This document shows positions 49,645-59,218 of a stretch of DNA of 64,000 bases, piece by piece (position 1 is the stretch's first letter; the number at the start of each line of letters is the position of its first letter). The translations under genes and the position numbers were made by a program. The stretch is taken from positions 5,603,001 through 5,667,000 of the forward strand of contig NZ_AP017295.1 of the NCBI RefSeq assembly GCF_001548375.1, read 5' to 3'. The notes below the pieces were generated by a model, which did not search any database, had not been told where the DNA came from, and saw only the letters and a program-made list of their open reading frames with translations. Origin of the DNA: Nostoc sp. NIES-3756 (lineage in GTDB: Bacteria; Cyanobacteriota; Cyanobacteriia; Cyanobacteriales; Nostocaceae).

Positions 49645-50782
49645 TCAATCACAAATAATTTCCATACCCATTTCCGAACAATTCCGTCAAACCGCCCTGG
49701 AATTTGCCCAAGGACAACCGACTGTTGCAAAGGCGAAACAAGTATATCTGAATACTTTAGCTGTTCAGGTAGTTAATACTTACTTGACAATGCTAGATAT
49801 CCCGACGGAGTTAGAAGCTGGTTATTGTTGGCTTCCTAGAGGACGCTTATTTGCTGATGTTGCAGATTTAGTTTTAACTGGTGTGGGGCGTTTGGAATGT
49901 CGGCCAATTCGCAGTGGCGATCGCACTTGTCAAATTCCCCCAGAAGTTTGGGATAATCGTATCGGTTATATAGTTGTAGAAATCAATAAAAGCTGTAAGG
50001 AAGGTAAAATTATCGGGTTTACTCCTGATGTAACCACCTCAGAAATTCACCTGGAACAACTGCAATCTTTAACAGTATTAATCGAATACTCTCATCTTGT
50101 ACAGTTACGACAATGGTTAGAAGGTATTTACACTAGTAACTGGCAAAGTATAGAAGAATTATCAAATCAAAGAAGTAATCAATTATCCTTTCGTGCTAAA
50201 CGTGTACGGGGATTTGAATTAGATAATCCAGCAAAAGCTTGGCAAGTGGTTGAGCAATTATATCCTTATCGTAGTTGGGAAAAAAATCTTCCAAAAGAAT
50301 TATTAGATAATACTGGACAGCAAACAGGGAATTTAGAAGTATCACCTAATAACTATAGTAAATTAACTGGGGCGATCGCTCATCTTTTACAAACAACTCC
50401 AGATGAAGAAACTCGCTGGACTTTAGCAGAAATATTATGGACTCTTGAACCTAATCATCCTGCCATTAGTGCAAGAAGGCTCATCGATTTAGGAATGCGA
50501 CTTGCAGGGCATCCTGTAGCTTTAATGGTAGCCATTTTAGCCAAGCCTGATAGAAATGTTGCTGTCTTATTGCGTGTGTATCCGATGGGAAATCAGCCTT
50601 ACTTACCGCCAGGGTTAGAATTAGCTGGACTAGATGAAAATGGACAAACATTTTTAGAAGTCAAAGCGCGAGAAAATAAGGATGATTATATTCAATGCAA
50701 ATTTTGTGCAGAATTTGGTGAAAGATTTCAAGTTCGGGTTAGTATAAATAATGTGAGTATTCAAGAGAACTTTGTCATTTGA
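49631..50782 (+). CDS. DUF1822 family protein
   Basis: About 383 residues from the ATG at 49631 (MSYLSQSQIISIPISEQF); an in-frame start at 49604 lies well inside the upstream gene. The opening ISIPISEQFRQTALEFAQGQP and AKQVYLNTLAVQVVNTYL are the recognisable DUF1822 signature. The C-terminal part has a beta-rich segment (LMVAILAKPDRNVAVLLRVYP). Function unknown. It lies between a sigma-like gene and a CHAT protease gene, a recurring cyanobacterial trio. Confidence 0.85.
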   Translation: MSYLSQSQIISIPISEQFRQTALEFAQGQPTVAKAKQVYLNTLAVQVVNTYLTMLDIPTELEAGYCWLPRGRLFADVADLVLTGVGRLECRPIRSGDRTCQIPPEVWDNRIGYIVVEINKSCKEGKIIGFTPDVTTSEIHLEQLQSLTVLIEYSHLVQLRQWLEGIYTSNWQSIEELSNQRSNQLSFRAKRVRGFELDNPAKAWQVVEQLYPYRSWEKNLPKELLDNTGQQTGNLEVSPNNYSKLTGAIAHLLQTTPDEETRWTLAEILWTLEPNHPAISARRLIDLGMRLAGHPVALMVAILAKPDRNVAVLLRVYPMGNQPYLPPGLELAGLDENGQTFLEVKARENKDDYIQCKFCAEFGERFQVRVSINNVSIQENFVI

Positions 50783-50809
50783 TAGACTAATTATTACAAG
50801 GAAGAAATT

Positions 50810-53800
50810 GTGGGGAAGCTGGTTATCTTCGAGATTGGGGAAGGTAGTTTTGAGCAAGGGTTTCCTGTAAAAATCAGAATTGGGGAAGAACGTAAACCAC
50901 ATTCTACGGAGATTATTGGCAGATTGCCACCAGCATCAACAATTTCTCAAGATTATTCTCAATGGCAATCTATTTATCGTAGCTTACCCCAAAATTGGTT
51001 AATTACTGTTCCCCAAACTCAAATTACTAATGTTTCCACAATAGATGATTGTCATAATGCTGCCCGCAGATTTCACATTAGTTTCAATGAGTGGTTAAAT
51101 CAACCATCAGTCAGACAATTAGAACGGCAATTATTACAAAAAATTGGCGATTGGCAAGATGTCCGCTTTATTTTGCAAACACAAGATGCCTTACTAAGTC
51201 GTCTTCCTTGGCATTTATGGGATATATTTCATGATATCCATCCCCGCCCAGAAGTTATCATTAGTTCTGAATATAAACCATCTAAAATTAAACTAAATTG
51301 TCCAGTCAAAATTTTAGTTGTTCTAGGCGATAATCAGGGAATTAATATTCAACAAGATTTAGCAGAATTAGAAAATTTGCCTGGTGCTATAGTTGAAATT
51401 TTAGAACAACCATCTCCTCAAAAACTCAGAGACAAATTATGGAGTGAACCTTGGGATATATTTTTCTTTGCTGGACATAGTTGTAGTCATACAAGTAATT
51501 CTGGACAGATTCAAATTAATGCCCATGAAACTTTATCATTAGATAGTTTGGAGTCTACACTGCGCCATGCTGTGCGTAAAAGATTAAAATTAGCGATTTT
51601 CAATTCTTGCGATGGTGTAGGGTTAGCTGGGACTTTAGCGCGGGTGAAGATTCCTTACACAATTGTCATGCGGGAATATATTCCTGATTTAGTCGCACAG
51701 CATTTTTTAAGATATTTTTTACAAGCATTTGCATCTGGCGAATCTTTATACGCCTCTGTACAACAAAGCCGCGATCGCTTACAAGAAGAATTAGAAAATG
51801 ACTCTCCTTGTGCTTCATGGCTACCTGTAATTTTTCAAAATCCAGCCGCCGACGAAATGAGATATCCCCAGCCGCGTAATTGGCGAAAAATAGCCGTAGG
51901 TACGGCTATTGTCACAGGCTTAGTAGTTACTAGTTGTTATGTATTCACAAAAGTGAATGATGATTGGAAATTTCATAGCCGCTTTAGTGATGGTAATACT
52001 ATTTTAGTAAAAACGGTTATTACCCCTGATAAACAAGATGGTGTGAAGGCATTTAATGAAGGTAACTATAAATTAGCTCAACAAAAGTTTCAAGAATCTT
52101 TACGTAAATATAACAACGATCCAGAAACGTTAATTTATTTAGAGAATGCAAAAATTGTCAGTAACCCAGCAATAAAAATAGGTGTTGCCGTACCCATCAC
52201 GACAAATCCAGAAGTCGCCAAAGAAATTTTAAGAGGCGTAGCACAAGCGCAACAAGAAATTAACAATCAAGGAGGAATTAAGGGTAAGTTCTTAAAAGTA
52301 GAAATTGCTAGTGATGATAATAACCCTCAGATTGCCAAACAAGTAGCACAAAGATTTGTGGAAGATGCAGAGATAGTTGCAGTAGTCGGGCATAACAGTA
52401 GTGACGCTAGTGTTCCCGCATCTGCTATTTATCAGGCAGGAAAATTAGTCATGATTTCTCCTACTAGTAGTTCTACTCAATTAACTGATCGCCCCCGCCT
52501 TGATAGTAATGGTAATTACATTTATAGAACTATTATCAGTTTTAATATAATTGCTGAGGATTTGGCTGTATATGCCAAAAATGCAGGCATGAATAAGATT
52601 ATGATTTGTAGTGATTCCCAAGCCACAGATCAATCTTTTCAGCAAGCATTCGTGAATGCAATGTTTTCTAAACGCTTGCAACATATCAGAAATATTCCCT
52701 GCGATTTTGCCTCTAATGATTTTAGCCCAGACGCTATTATTAAAAGCGCTCAGGATAATCAAGTAGATGCTATTTTACTCAATCCTCAAGTCGATAGGAT
52801 GAACAGAGCAGTTGAGATTGCTAAAATTAACCAAGGTAGGTTGCAATTATTAGGCAACCCTAGCTTTCAAACTAAAACCATGCTTGATAATGGCAAAGTA
52901 CTGAAAGGAATGGTTTTAGCTACCCCTTGGTTGGCGACTGTTTCCCCAAATAAAGAATTTGTCCAGAATGCCAAAAAATTGTGGTGGGAAATAGATTTTA
53001 TTACTTGGCGTACAGCGAATGCTTATGATGCTACCAAAGTGATTGCCGCAGCGATTAAGCAAGAAGGCGACACGAGAATGGGTATCCAAAAAGCCTTAGC
53101 GGGTAATTTTTCTGTGCAAGGTGCTACTGGAACAATTCAGTTTTTGTCTTGGGGCGATCGCATCGGTGAACGTGTGGGTAATTCTGTACTAGTAGAAGTA
53201 CAACCCGATAGTAAATCGCCTAATGGATACAGTTTTGAACCAAAAGATTCTATCTATAACCGCATCAGTTTAGGAGACAAAATTTTAATTCAAGATAACC
53301 CCAGTCAAGAGAAACAATCAGGAGTGCAAGCCTTTGCAACAGAGGAATATCAACGGGCGATCGCATCCTTTAAAGCATCACTAAAAATGATGCCCAATGA
53401 CCCAGAAACTCGTATATATGTACAAAATGCCCAGGCTGCGAGTAGCGGTAAATTTATCAGAATTGCTGTCAGTGTTCCTATTGGTAGTAATTTGAATGTT
53501 GCTAAAGAAATACTCCAAGGTGTAGCTCAAGCACAAGATGAAGTTAATAATCAAGGTGGGATTCAAGGGTATTTATTACAAGTGGAAATAGCTAATGATG
53601 ATAATAACCCAGATATTGCTCAAAAACTTGCCAATTACTTCATTACAGAGCAAACCATTTTAGCAGTAATTGGTCATAATGCCTCGGATGCTTCTGTAGC
53701 TGCTTGCCCAATATATCAAGAAGGGAAATTAGTTAATATTTCTCCTACTAGTTTTTCTCTCAAATTATCGGGATGTGGTGCTTATATTTTCCGTACTGCA

Positions 53801-54526
53801 CCAAATATTGCGTTGATGGCTAATCGCCTATCTAACTATGCAATTAATAAAACATATACAAAAAACTTAGCTATTTGTGTAGATGAAAAAGCTATAGATA
53901 ATCAGTCATTTCGTGATATATTTAACTCAACAATCATTTCGTTTGGTGGTAGTATTGTCAATATTAAATGTGACTTGTCTGCACCAGATTTTAACGCTAA
54001 ACAAGTAATTAATGACGCAATTGCTAATGGTGTTGATGGCTTAGTTTTAGCCCCACATGTAGATAGAATTAACAAAGCTTTAGAAATAGCCGCAGCTAAT
54101 CAAGGTAGGTTGAAACTGTTCGCTAGTCCTACACTTTACACATCTCAAACCTTGCAACAAGGGCAAGCTGATGTCAATGGTTTGATTTTAGCTGTGCCTT
54201 GGTATCCAGAAGCCAATCCACAAAACAACTTTAATAAAAATGCTCAACGCCTTTGGGGTAATGTTTTAACTTGGCGTTCTGCAACTAGTTACGATGCAAC
54301 TGTAGCTGTGATTGCTGGTTTAAAGCAAAGTAAAACCCGTGAGGGACTACAGAAAGTTTTTCGGAAGCTAGATTTTTCCGCCATAGGTGCGACAGGTGAA
54401 ATTCGCTTTGTCCAATCAGGCGATCGCTATCTCAAAAACGATGCTACTTTGGTAAAAATTCAACGTAGTAGAGAAGGAGGTTATAAATTTGTGGTTATAG
54501 ATGGGGATAAAATTGAACGCAGATGA
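50810..54526 (+). CDS. CHAT protease fused to two TPR-periplasmic-binding-protein units
   Basis: A 1238-residue protein with a GTG start preceded by AAGGAAG. An N-terminal CHAT caspase-like domain has the His motif FFFAGHSCSH (His223) and Cys motif LAIFNSCDGVGLAG (Cys267). One transmembrane helix follows (about 361-380). The outside part is a tandem duplication: a TPR-like helical hairpin (GVKAFNEGNYKLAQQKF; GVQAFATEEYQRAIASF) plus a type I, branched-chain-amino-acid-receptor-like domain (IKIGVAVPITTN..., then IRIAVSVPIGSN...), each with GGI and DDNNP landmarks. It probably senses a periplasmic ligand and controls a cytoplasmic protease. Confidence 0.88.
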   Translation: MGKLVIFEIGEGSFEQGFPVKIRIGEERKPHSTEIIGRLPPASTISQDYSQWQSIYRSLPQNWLITVPQTQITNVSTIDDCHNAARRFHISFNEWLNQPSVRQLERQLLQKIGDWQDVRFILQTQDALLSRLPWHLWDIFHDIHPRPEVIISSEYKPSKIKLNCPVKILVVLGDNQGINIQQDLAELENLPGAIVEILEQPSPQKLRDKLWSEPWDIFFFAGHSCSHTSNSGQIQINAHETLSLDSLESTLRHAVRKRLKLAIFNSCDGVGLAGTLARVKIPYTIVMREYIPDLVAQHFLRYFLQAFASGESLYASVQQSRDRLQEELENDSPCASWLPVIFQNPAADEMRYPQPRNWRKIAVGTAIVTGLVVTSCYVFTKVNDDWKFHSRFSDGNTILVKTVITPDKQDGVKAFNEGNYKLAQQKFQESLRKYNNDPETLIYLENAKIVSNPAIKIGVAVPITTNPEVAKEILRGVAQAQQEINNQGGIKGKFLKVEIASDDNNPQIAKQVAQRFVEDAEIVAVVGHNSSDASVPASAIYQAGKLVMISPTSSSTQLTDRPRLDSNGNYIYRTIISFNIIAEDLAVYAKNAGMNKIMICSDSQATDQSFQQAFVNAMFSKRLQHIRNIPCDFASNDFSPDAIIKSAQDNQVDAILLNPQVDRMNRAVEIAKINQGRLQLLGNPSFQTKTMLDNGKVLKGMVLATPWLATVSPNKEFVQNAKKLWWEIDFITWRTANAYDATKVIAAAIKQEGDTRMGIQKALAGNFSVQGATGTIQFLSWGDRIGERVGNSVLVEVQPDSKSPNGYSFEPKDSIYNRISLGDKILIQDNPSQEKQSGVQAFATEEYQRAIASFKASLKMMPNDPETRIYVQNAQAASSGKFIRIAVSVPIGSNLNVAKEILQGVAQAQDEVNNQGGIQGYLLQVEIANDDNNPDIAQKLANYFITEQTILAVIGHNASDASVAACPIYQEGKLVNISPTSFSLKLSGCGAYIFRTAPNIALMANRLSNYAINKTYTKNLAICVDEKAIDNQSFRDIFNSTIISFGGSIVNIKCDLSAPDFNAKQVINDAIANGVDGLVLAPHVDRINKALEIAAANQGRLKLFASPTLYTSQTLQQGQADVNGLILAVPWYPEANPQNNFNKNAQRLWGNVLTWRSATSYDATVAVIAGLKQSKTREGLQKVFRKLDFSAIGATGEIRFVQSGDRYLKNDATLVKIQRSREGGYKFVVIDGDKIERR

Positions 54527-54546
54527 ACGCAGCGAAAAGTTCTGTA

Positions 54547-54610
54547 GGAGGGTTTCCCTCCGTAGGAACGCCACTTGCTACAAGCCGGGAAACCCGTCCA
54601 ACGCAGTGGC
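54547..54610. repeat. palindromic dispersed repeat
   Basis: Two inverted repeats in a row: GGAGGG/CCCTCC (54547-54561) and GCCACTTGC/GCAGTGGC (54570-54610). This is a Nostoc-type intergenic repeat just after the CHAT gene, possibly acting as a transcript end. Confidence 0.6.
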
Positions 54611-54663
54611 TCAACTTTTCAAGACAGATAAACGCAGATGAATAAGAGGGTAATGCACTACTT

Positions 54664-54831
54664 TAACGTGAGTTCGATGGCTGGAAAAACCCCTCTCCAA
54701 ACCTCTCCCCTGCAAGGAGAGAGGCTTTAAAATCTTAATTTTTCGTTGATATCTCATACTCTATACTCCCCTCTCCTCGTAGGAGAGGGGTTGGGGGAGA
54801 GGTCAAAATAGTACTTGTCGAACTCACGTTA
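54664..54831. mobile_element. MITE-like element
   Basis: A 168-bp segment with perfect 14-bp terminal inverted repeats TAACGTGAGTTCGA (54664-54677) and TCGAACTCACGTTA (54818-54831). The interior has long CT-rich and AG-rich arms (CCCCTCTCC.../...GGAGAGGGG) that pair. It is non-coding, as expected for a miniature inverted-repeat transposable element. No target duplication was established. Confidence 0.6.
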
Positions 54832-54849
54832 CTTTAGTCTTGCCAAGCA

Positions 54850-54889
54850 ATTACGAATTACGAATTACGAATTACGAATTACGAATTAC
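54850..54889. repeat. TTACGAA tandem heptamers
   Basis: About five to six exact copies of a TTACGAA heptamer between the MITE-like element and the protease operon. Together with the two preceding repeats it fills the 54527-54960 gap; no gene was seen there. Confidence 0.8.
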
Positions 54890-54960
54890 CCCTACCCATT
54901 TTTCCAGGTAACATTCTCCCCATTTTTCTGATGCTATCTCTGCTGTGAAAACTGCAAGAT

Positions 54961-55989
54961 ATGAACATCAAAGAAAACTTGTGGAGAAAATTTATGTCTT
55001 CATTATTAGCGTTATCTAATAGTCTAGCGGACACGGTAGAACAAGCTGGTAATTCTGTGGTGGCGGTGAATGCTGGTACAAGGGTTTCCCCTAGTGGGAT
55101 TTATTGGCGTGACGGAATTATTATCACTTCTGATGAGTCACTTCCACGTTACGAGGAAATTACCATCACCTTATCACCAGGACAAAGCCTTCCTGTCACC
55201 TTCCTTGGTCACGATGCTAGTACAGATATAGCTGTCTTCCAATTAGAAAATGCCCAAATTCCTGTAGCCAAGATTGGTGATACAAATACACTGAAAGTTG
55301 GTCATTTAGTATTGGGTTTGGCTAGAAGTAGCGAAGGCGATTTACGCGCAGCGATGGGGGCTGTGAGTGTTGTCAGTGGTGCTTGGCGGAGTATGAATGG
55401 TGGGAATATTGATCAATTTATCCGCCCAGATATTACACTCTACCCTGGTTTTGCTGGTGGGGCGCTTGTCGATGCGGCGGGTTATGTGGTGGGGATGAAC
55501 ACTTCAGGACGACGGGGTACGGCGTTGACTATTCCGGCGACTACAGTTAATCGGGTGATTGATCAATTACTTGCTAAGGGGAGAATTTCCCGTGGTTATT
55601 TGGGTGTGGGGATGCAGCCTGTACGGTTGCCTGAAAATCTCAAAACTGACCTAAATTTAACTGCAACTACTGGGGTAATTGTTGTCAATATCGAAGCTGG
55701 AAGCCCAGCCGATGATGCAGGCTTGCTATTAGGGGATGTGTTGGTGAAATTTGACGGTGCTTCTGTGACTGATACAGGTGATGTACTGGCATTACTTAAT
55801 AATAGCGATCGCATCGGTAAACCTGTCACATTACAAGTTATCCGGGGTGGGGCTTTGTTGGAGTTAGATGTTGTAGTGGGTGAAAGTCCTGTTGTTGAAG
55901 AGGGTAGTGGTTCGACTACGCTCACCAACCAGAGGTATGAGGCAGAAGCTAGTAGGCATGAAAGAGGTGGTAGACGGCATAGAAGATAA
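54961..55989 (+). CDS. HtrA-like protein lacking catalytic His and Ser (pseudoprotease)
   Basis: A 342-residue trypsin-fold protein plus PDZ domain (about 200-300, GYLGVGMQPVRL, GSPADDAGLLLGDVLVKFDG) with an Arg-rich tail. Aligned with its neighbour, the catalytic His position in IITNAHV reads IITSDES (Glu59). The Asp is kept (STDIAVF, D89). The Ser in YPGNSGGPL is Ala (YPGFAGGAL, A165). It should bind but not cut peptides. A start at 54994 (MSSLLALSN) is also possible. There is no signal peptide. It is the first gene of an operon with an intact protease and a response regulator. Confidence 0.87.
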   Translation: MNIKENLWRKFMSSLLALSNSLADTVEQAGNSVVAVNAGTRVSPSGIYWRDGIIITSDESLPRYEEITITLSPGQSLPVTFLGHDASTDIAVFQLENAQIPVAKIGDTNTLKVGHLVLGLARSSEGDLRAAMGAVSVVSGAWRSMNGGNIDQFIRPDITLYPGFAGGALVDAAGYVVGMNTSGRRGTALTIPATTVNRVIDQLLAKGRISRGYLGVGMQPVRLPENLKTDLNLTATTGVIVVNIEAGSPADDAGLLLGDVLVKFDGASVTDTGDVLALLNNSDRIGKPVTLQVIRGGALLELDVVVGESPVVEEGSGSTTLTNQRYEAEASRHERGGRRHRR

Positions 55990-56029
55990 GACAAAAATAT
56001 CTTGAATTTTCAATTGGGAGTAAAGCGAC

Positions 56030-56863
56030 ATGAATAGCACATCCTTGACGGAAATAACTCATGAACTTTCATTAATTGCCACCAGCTTAAACAATAGCAC
56101 TGTCAAAATTAAAAGCGGTTCTACAGGAGTGGGTTCTGGTGTCATCTGGCAAGCTGACGGTTTAATTATCACGAATGCCCATGTAGCTAGTAGCCCACAG
56201 GTAACTGTTGAATTGGCTGACGGACGAGTATTTGAGGCTGTGCGGACTCAATTTGACCCGCAACAAGATTTAGCTGCCTTAAAAATTTCCGCCACTGACC
56301 TCAACAATGCAACTATTGCTGATTCCGATGGCTTGCGTGTGGGTGAGTTAGTCTTAGCCGTAGGTAATCCTTTTGCTGACAGTGGTGCGGTGACAACTGG
56401 GATTATTCACACCAATTATCAACAGGCTATTATGGCAGATTTACGCCTATACCCTGGTAATTCTGGCGGGCCGTTGGCTGACTGTCTTGGTCGAGTCGTA
56501 GGAATTAATACGATGATTGCCTATGGCTTGGCTGTGGCTGTTCCCAGTAATGCAGTCAACCGCTTTTTACAAGGTCAAAGCAGTCCGCAATTAGGGGTAA
56601 CGCTGCAACCTGTACTCTTGAGTAGACAAGCTTTAGGTTTACTAGTTTTATCTATCCTTCCTGGTAGCGAGGCGGAAACTGCTGGTTTACAAATTGGTGA
56701 TGTGTTGATTGGTGTTGCTGGCAAGTCATTCACTCGACCGGATGATTTGAGGACATATTTGCAACAAAACCAAACTAACCAATCAATCCCCTTACAAGCT
56801 TGGCGCGGTGGACAGCAATTCGTAGTTTATGTGTTTGGGAAAACTACGGTGGAGGTGAAATGA
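56030..56863 (+). CDS. HtrA/DegP-like serine protease
   Basis: A 277-residue S1C protease with a complete triad: GLIITNAHV (H51), QQDLAALK (D80) and YPGNSGGPL (S145). A C-terminal PDZ domain follows (GVTLQPVLL, GSEAETAGLQIGDVLIGVAG). No signal peptide or anchor is visible, so a cytoplasmic location is likely, unlike typical DegP. It is encoded 40 bp after the inactive paralogue and overlaps the next gene by ATGA. Confidence 0.9.
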   Translation: MNSTSLTEITHELSLIATSLNNSTVKIKSGSTGVGSGVIWQADGLIITNAHVASSPQVTVELADGRVFEAVRTQFDPQQDLAALKISATDLNNATIADSDGLRVGELVLAVGNPFADSGAVTTGIIHTNYQQAIMADLRLYPGNSGGPLADCLGRVVGINTMIAYGLAVAVPSNAVNRFLQGQSSPQLGVTLQPVLLSRQALGLLVLSILPGSEAETAGLQIGDVLIGVAGKSFTRPDDLRTYLQQNQTNQSIPLQAWRGGQQFVVYVFGKTTVEVK

Positions 56864-57489
56864 TTGGGGTCATGGTAGTTGCTGCTTCCCCTGTAGTACG
56901 GGCGGGATTATCAGCTATGGTGGCAAGTAATCCTCAGATGACAGTTGTGGGAAGTGTATCTGATTTAGATGTATTGGCAAGGGAAGTTAAGCAATTACAA
57001 CCGGATGTAGTGCTGCTAGATGTAGGTAACGATTCTCCAACGCTATGGGATAAATTACTTCTTATTCAAGAGGAACAAGACCCCTTAAGGGTAATCGTGA
57101 TTGTAGAAGAATTGACCGACATCGACACAGAAACTGCACTACGTTCTGGTGTGCGGGGTATATTACTCGACAGTAGTACAGAATTAGAGATTTTAACAGC
57201 AATTGAAGCGATCGCTCTTGGTTTAGTCGTCCTCCATCCCGATATCCTAGAATCTTTCTCCATCCGGGAAAAGGTCGCACCTAATCCCGTACAGTCCTTA
57301 ACACCCCGAGAAATCGAAGTTTTACAAATGCTAGGTTCTGGGTTGGGAAATAAAGCGATCGCCAAAAATCTCCATATCTCCGACCACACAGTAAAATTTC
57401 ATGTATCATCAATTTTCCAGAAACTAGCCGTCTCCACCCGCACCGAAGCCGTTACCGTTGGTGTGCGGTTAGGTTTGATTATGTTGTAA
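56860..57489 (+). CDS. NarL/LuxR-type response regulator
   Basis: About 209 residues from the ATG at 56860, which overlaps the protease stop (ATGA); the longer frame is an artefact of overlap. The receiver has the phospho-acceptor Asp in PDVVLLDVGND, but the usual acidic pair at the N-terminus is replaced (VMVVAASPVVRAG), so phosphorylation may be weak. The C-terminal LuxR HTH is LTPREIEVLQMLGSGLGNKAIAKNLHISDHTVKFHVSSIF. Translational coupling with the protease suggests a joint regulatory function. Confidence 0.88.
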   Translation: MIGVMVVAASPVVRAGLSAMVASNPQMTVVGSVSDLDVLAREVKQLQPDVVLLDVGNDSPTLWDKLLLIQEEQDPLRVIVIVEELTDIDTETALRSGVRGILLDSSTELEILTAIEAIALGLVVLHPDILESFSIREKVAPNPVQSLTPREIEVLQMLGSGLGNKAIAKNLHISDHTVKFHVSSIFQKLAVSTRTEAVTVGVRLGLIML

Positions 57490-57564
57490 ATATGGGGAGT
57501 AGTGAGAGGAGGGAGAGTAGTGAGAGGAGGGAGATGAGGGAGAGGGGGGAGATGATTATTAACT

Positions 57565-57608
57565 CCTGTCAACTGTCAACTGTCAACTGTCAACTGTCAA
57601 CTGTCAAC
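57565..57608. repeat. TCAACTG tandem heptamers
   Basis: Six copies of a TCAACTG-type heptamer running into the 3' end of the HpnJ-like gene, so that they encode its last residues (SQLTVDS). Confidence 0.8.
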
Positions 57609-59032
57609 TGACTTGTTAACCGTCGTTCCCGCAGGTAAGAAAAGAACTCGCCGCCTTCACGTAAGCGACGCACCAACATTTGGCGATCGCTTAACATTTC
57701 CCGCACAATGGGGATGATAGCTTTGGGACGGAAGTAGAATTTGCGATACATCCGTTCAACAGCATCTTCAATTTCTGCACTGGAAAGAGTGGAATATTGC
57801 AGTGTAGAAGTTTGAATGCCAGAATCAGCTACAAGAGCGTGGTCTGTAAACCAGTTGTTAGCTTTGGCTTGTTCATACAGTTCCGTTCCTGGATAGGGTG
57901 CAGCGATGGAAACTTGTATCGTGTGCGGACTCAGTTCACAAGCAAATCGGATTGTCTCTTCTACAGTTTCCGGGGTTTCAATTGGTAAACCAATAATAAA
58001 AGTTCCGTGGACAGTAATCCCTAATTTGTGGCAATTGTTCATAAATTCTCTTGCCACTTCTAACTTAATGCCTTTTTTAATCCGGTTGAGAATATCTTGA
58101 TTTCCAGACTCAAACCCAACTAGCAGCAAGCGTAAACCATTATCCCGTAATTGCTTGAGGGTGTCATAGTCGAGATTAGCGCGGGCGTTACAACTCCAAG
58201 TCAGCTTGAGTTTTTTCATGTGTTCGCTGATGGCGATCGCGCGATGTTTATCGATGGTAAATGTATCATCATCAAACATATACTCGCGCACCTTGTCGCC
58301 GAAGATAGCTTTGGCTTCCGCCATCTCCCGTCCTACAGCCTCTGGACTTTTGTGGCGATAGAGATGACCGCCAATTGTTTGCGGCCAAAGACAAAAGGTA
58401 CATTTTGCTGGACAACCGCGCCCAGTGTAAAAGGAAATGTAAGGATGTTGGAGATAACCGATAAAATACTTAGTAATATCTAAATCACGGGCGTAAACTG
58501 GTAGGACGCTAGGCATAGCATCCCAATCATGAATCAAAGGACGCTCCTCATTATGGCGAATTTGGGAGAAGCGGTCTCGATAACTCAATCCTTTAATTTC
58601 ATCCCAAGACTTACCCTCAGCCAGTTCTTTACAGGTATAGTCAAACTCATTGCGGCACACAAAGTCAATCACCGGATTATCCCGTAAAGTCTCCTCTGGT
58701 AAAACCGCCACATGAGCGCCGACAAAACCAATCTCCACATTGGGATTTTTCTCTTTAATAGCTTCAGCACACTTCACATCATTCGCCAATGATGGCGTAC
58801 TAGTGTGCATAATAACTAACTCATAATCTTGCGCTATTTGCAGCACATCCTCCACAGTCTGACCGTGTGGTGGTGCATCTACCAACTTGCTACCGGGTAC
58901 AAGCGCCGCAGGTTGAGCTAACCATGTCGGATACCAAAACGACGTGATTTCGCGCTTGGCTTGGTATCGGGAACCAGCACCACCATCAAACCCATCGAAG
59001 GAAGGAGGACTGAGAAATAGCGTTTTCTTCAC
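57590..59032 (-). CDS. hpnJ: HpnJ-like B12-binding radical SAM protein (hopanoid modification)
   Basis: A 480-residue enzyme. Residues 1-160 form a cobalamin-binding Rossmann-like domain (LFLSPPSFDGFDGGAGSRYQ, WYPTWLAQPAALVPGSKLVDAPPHG). The radical SAM domain follows with GRGCPAKCTFCLWPQ (CX3CX2C) and FIIGLPIETPETVEETI. The N-terminal block is characteristic of HpnJ, which acts in forming the cyclitol ether of bacteriohopanetetrol. The C-terminus runs into a heptamer repeat. It is monocistronic on the minus strand. Confidence 0.85.
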   Translation of the reverse strand: MKKTLFLSPPSFDGFDGGAGSRYQAKREITSFWYPTWLAQPAALVPGSKLVDAPPHGQTVEDVLQIAQDYELVIMHTSTPSLANDVKCAEAIKEKNPNVEIGFVGAHVAVLPEETLRDNPVIDFVCRNEFDYTCKELAEGKSWDEIKGLSYRDRFSQIRHNEERPLIHDWDAMPSVLPVYARDLDITKYFIGYLQHPYISFYTGRGCPAKCTFCLWPQTIGGHLYRHKSPEAVGREMAEAKAIFGDKVREYMFDDDTFTIDKHRAIAISEHMKKLKLTWSCNARANLDYDTLKQLRDNGLRLLLVGFESGNQDILNRIKKGIKLEVAREFMNNCHKLGITVHGTFIIGLPIETPETVEETIRFACELSPHTIQVSIAAPYPGTELYEQAKANNWFTDHALVADSGIQTSTLQYSTLSSAEIEDAVERMYRKFYFRPKAIIPIVREMLSDRQMLVRRLREGGEFFSYLRERRLTSQLTVDS

Positions 59033-59218
59033 TGAGTATCTCTCCGTAGTTTGAGAAGATAGTAATTTATCTTAGGTATTTTCTTTGAATGTACAACAAA
59101 AATTGCAACAATTCATCTTAGAAGGAAGGAGGCAGTTGAAAGGTTGGTGAATCTAGACTGCGCGGGAGTTGAGCGTAGTCGAAACTCGATTACCGCGTAG
59201 CCGAACCACCACTGCCTC

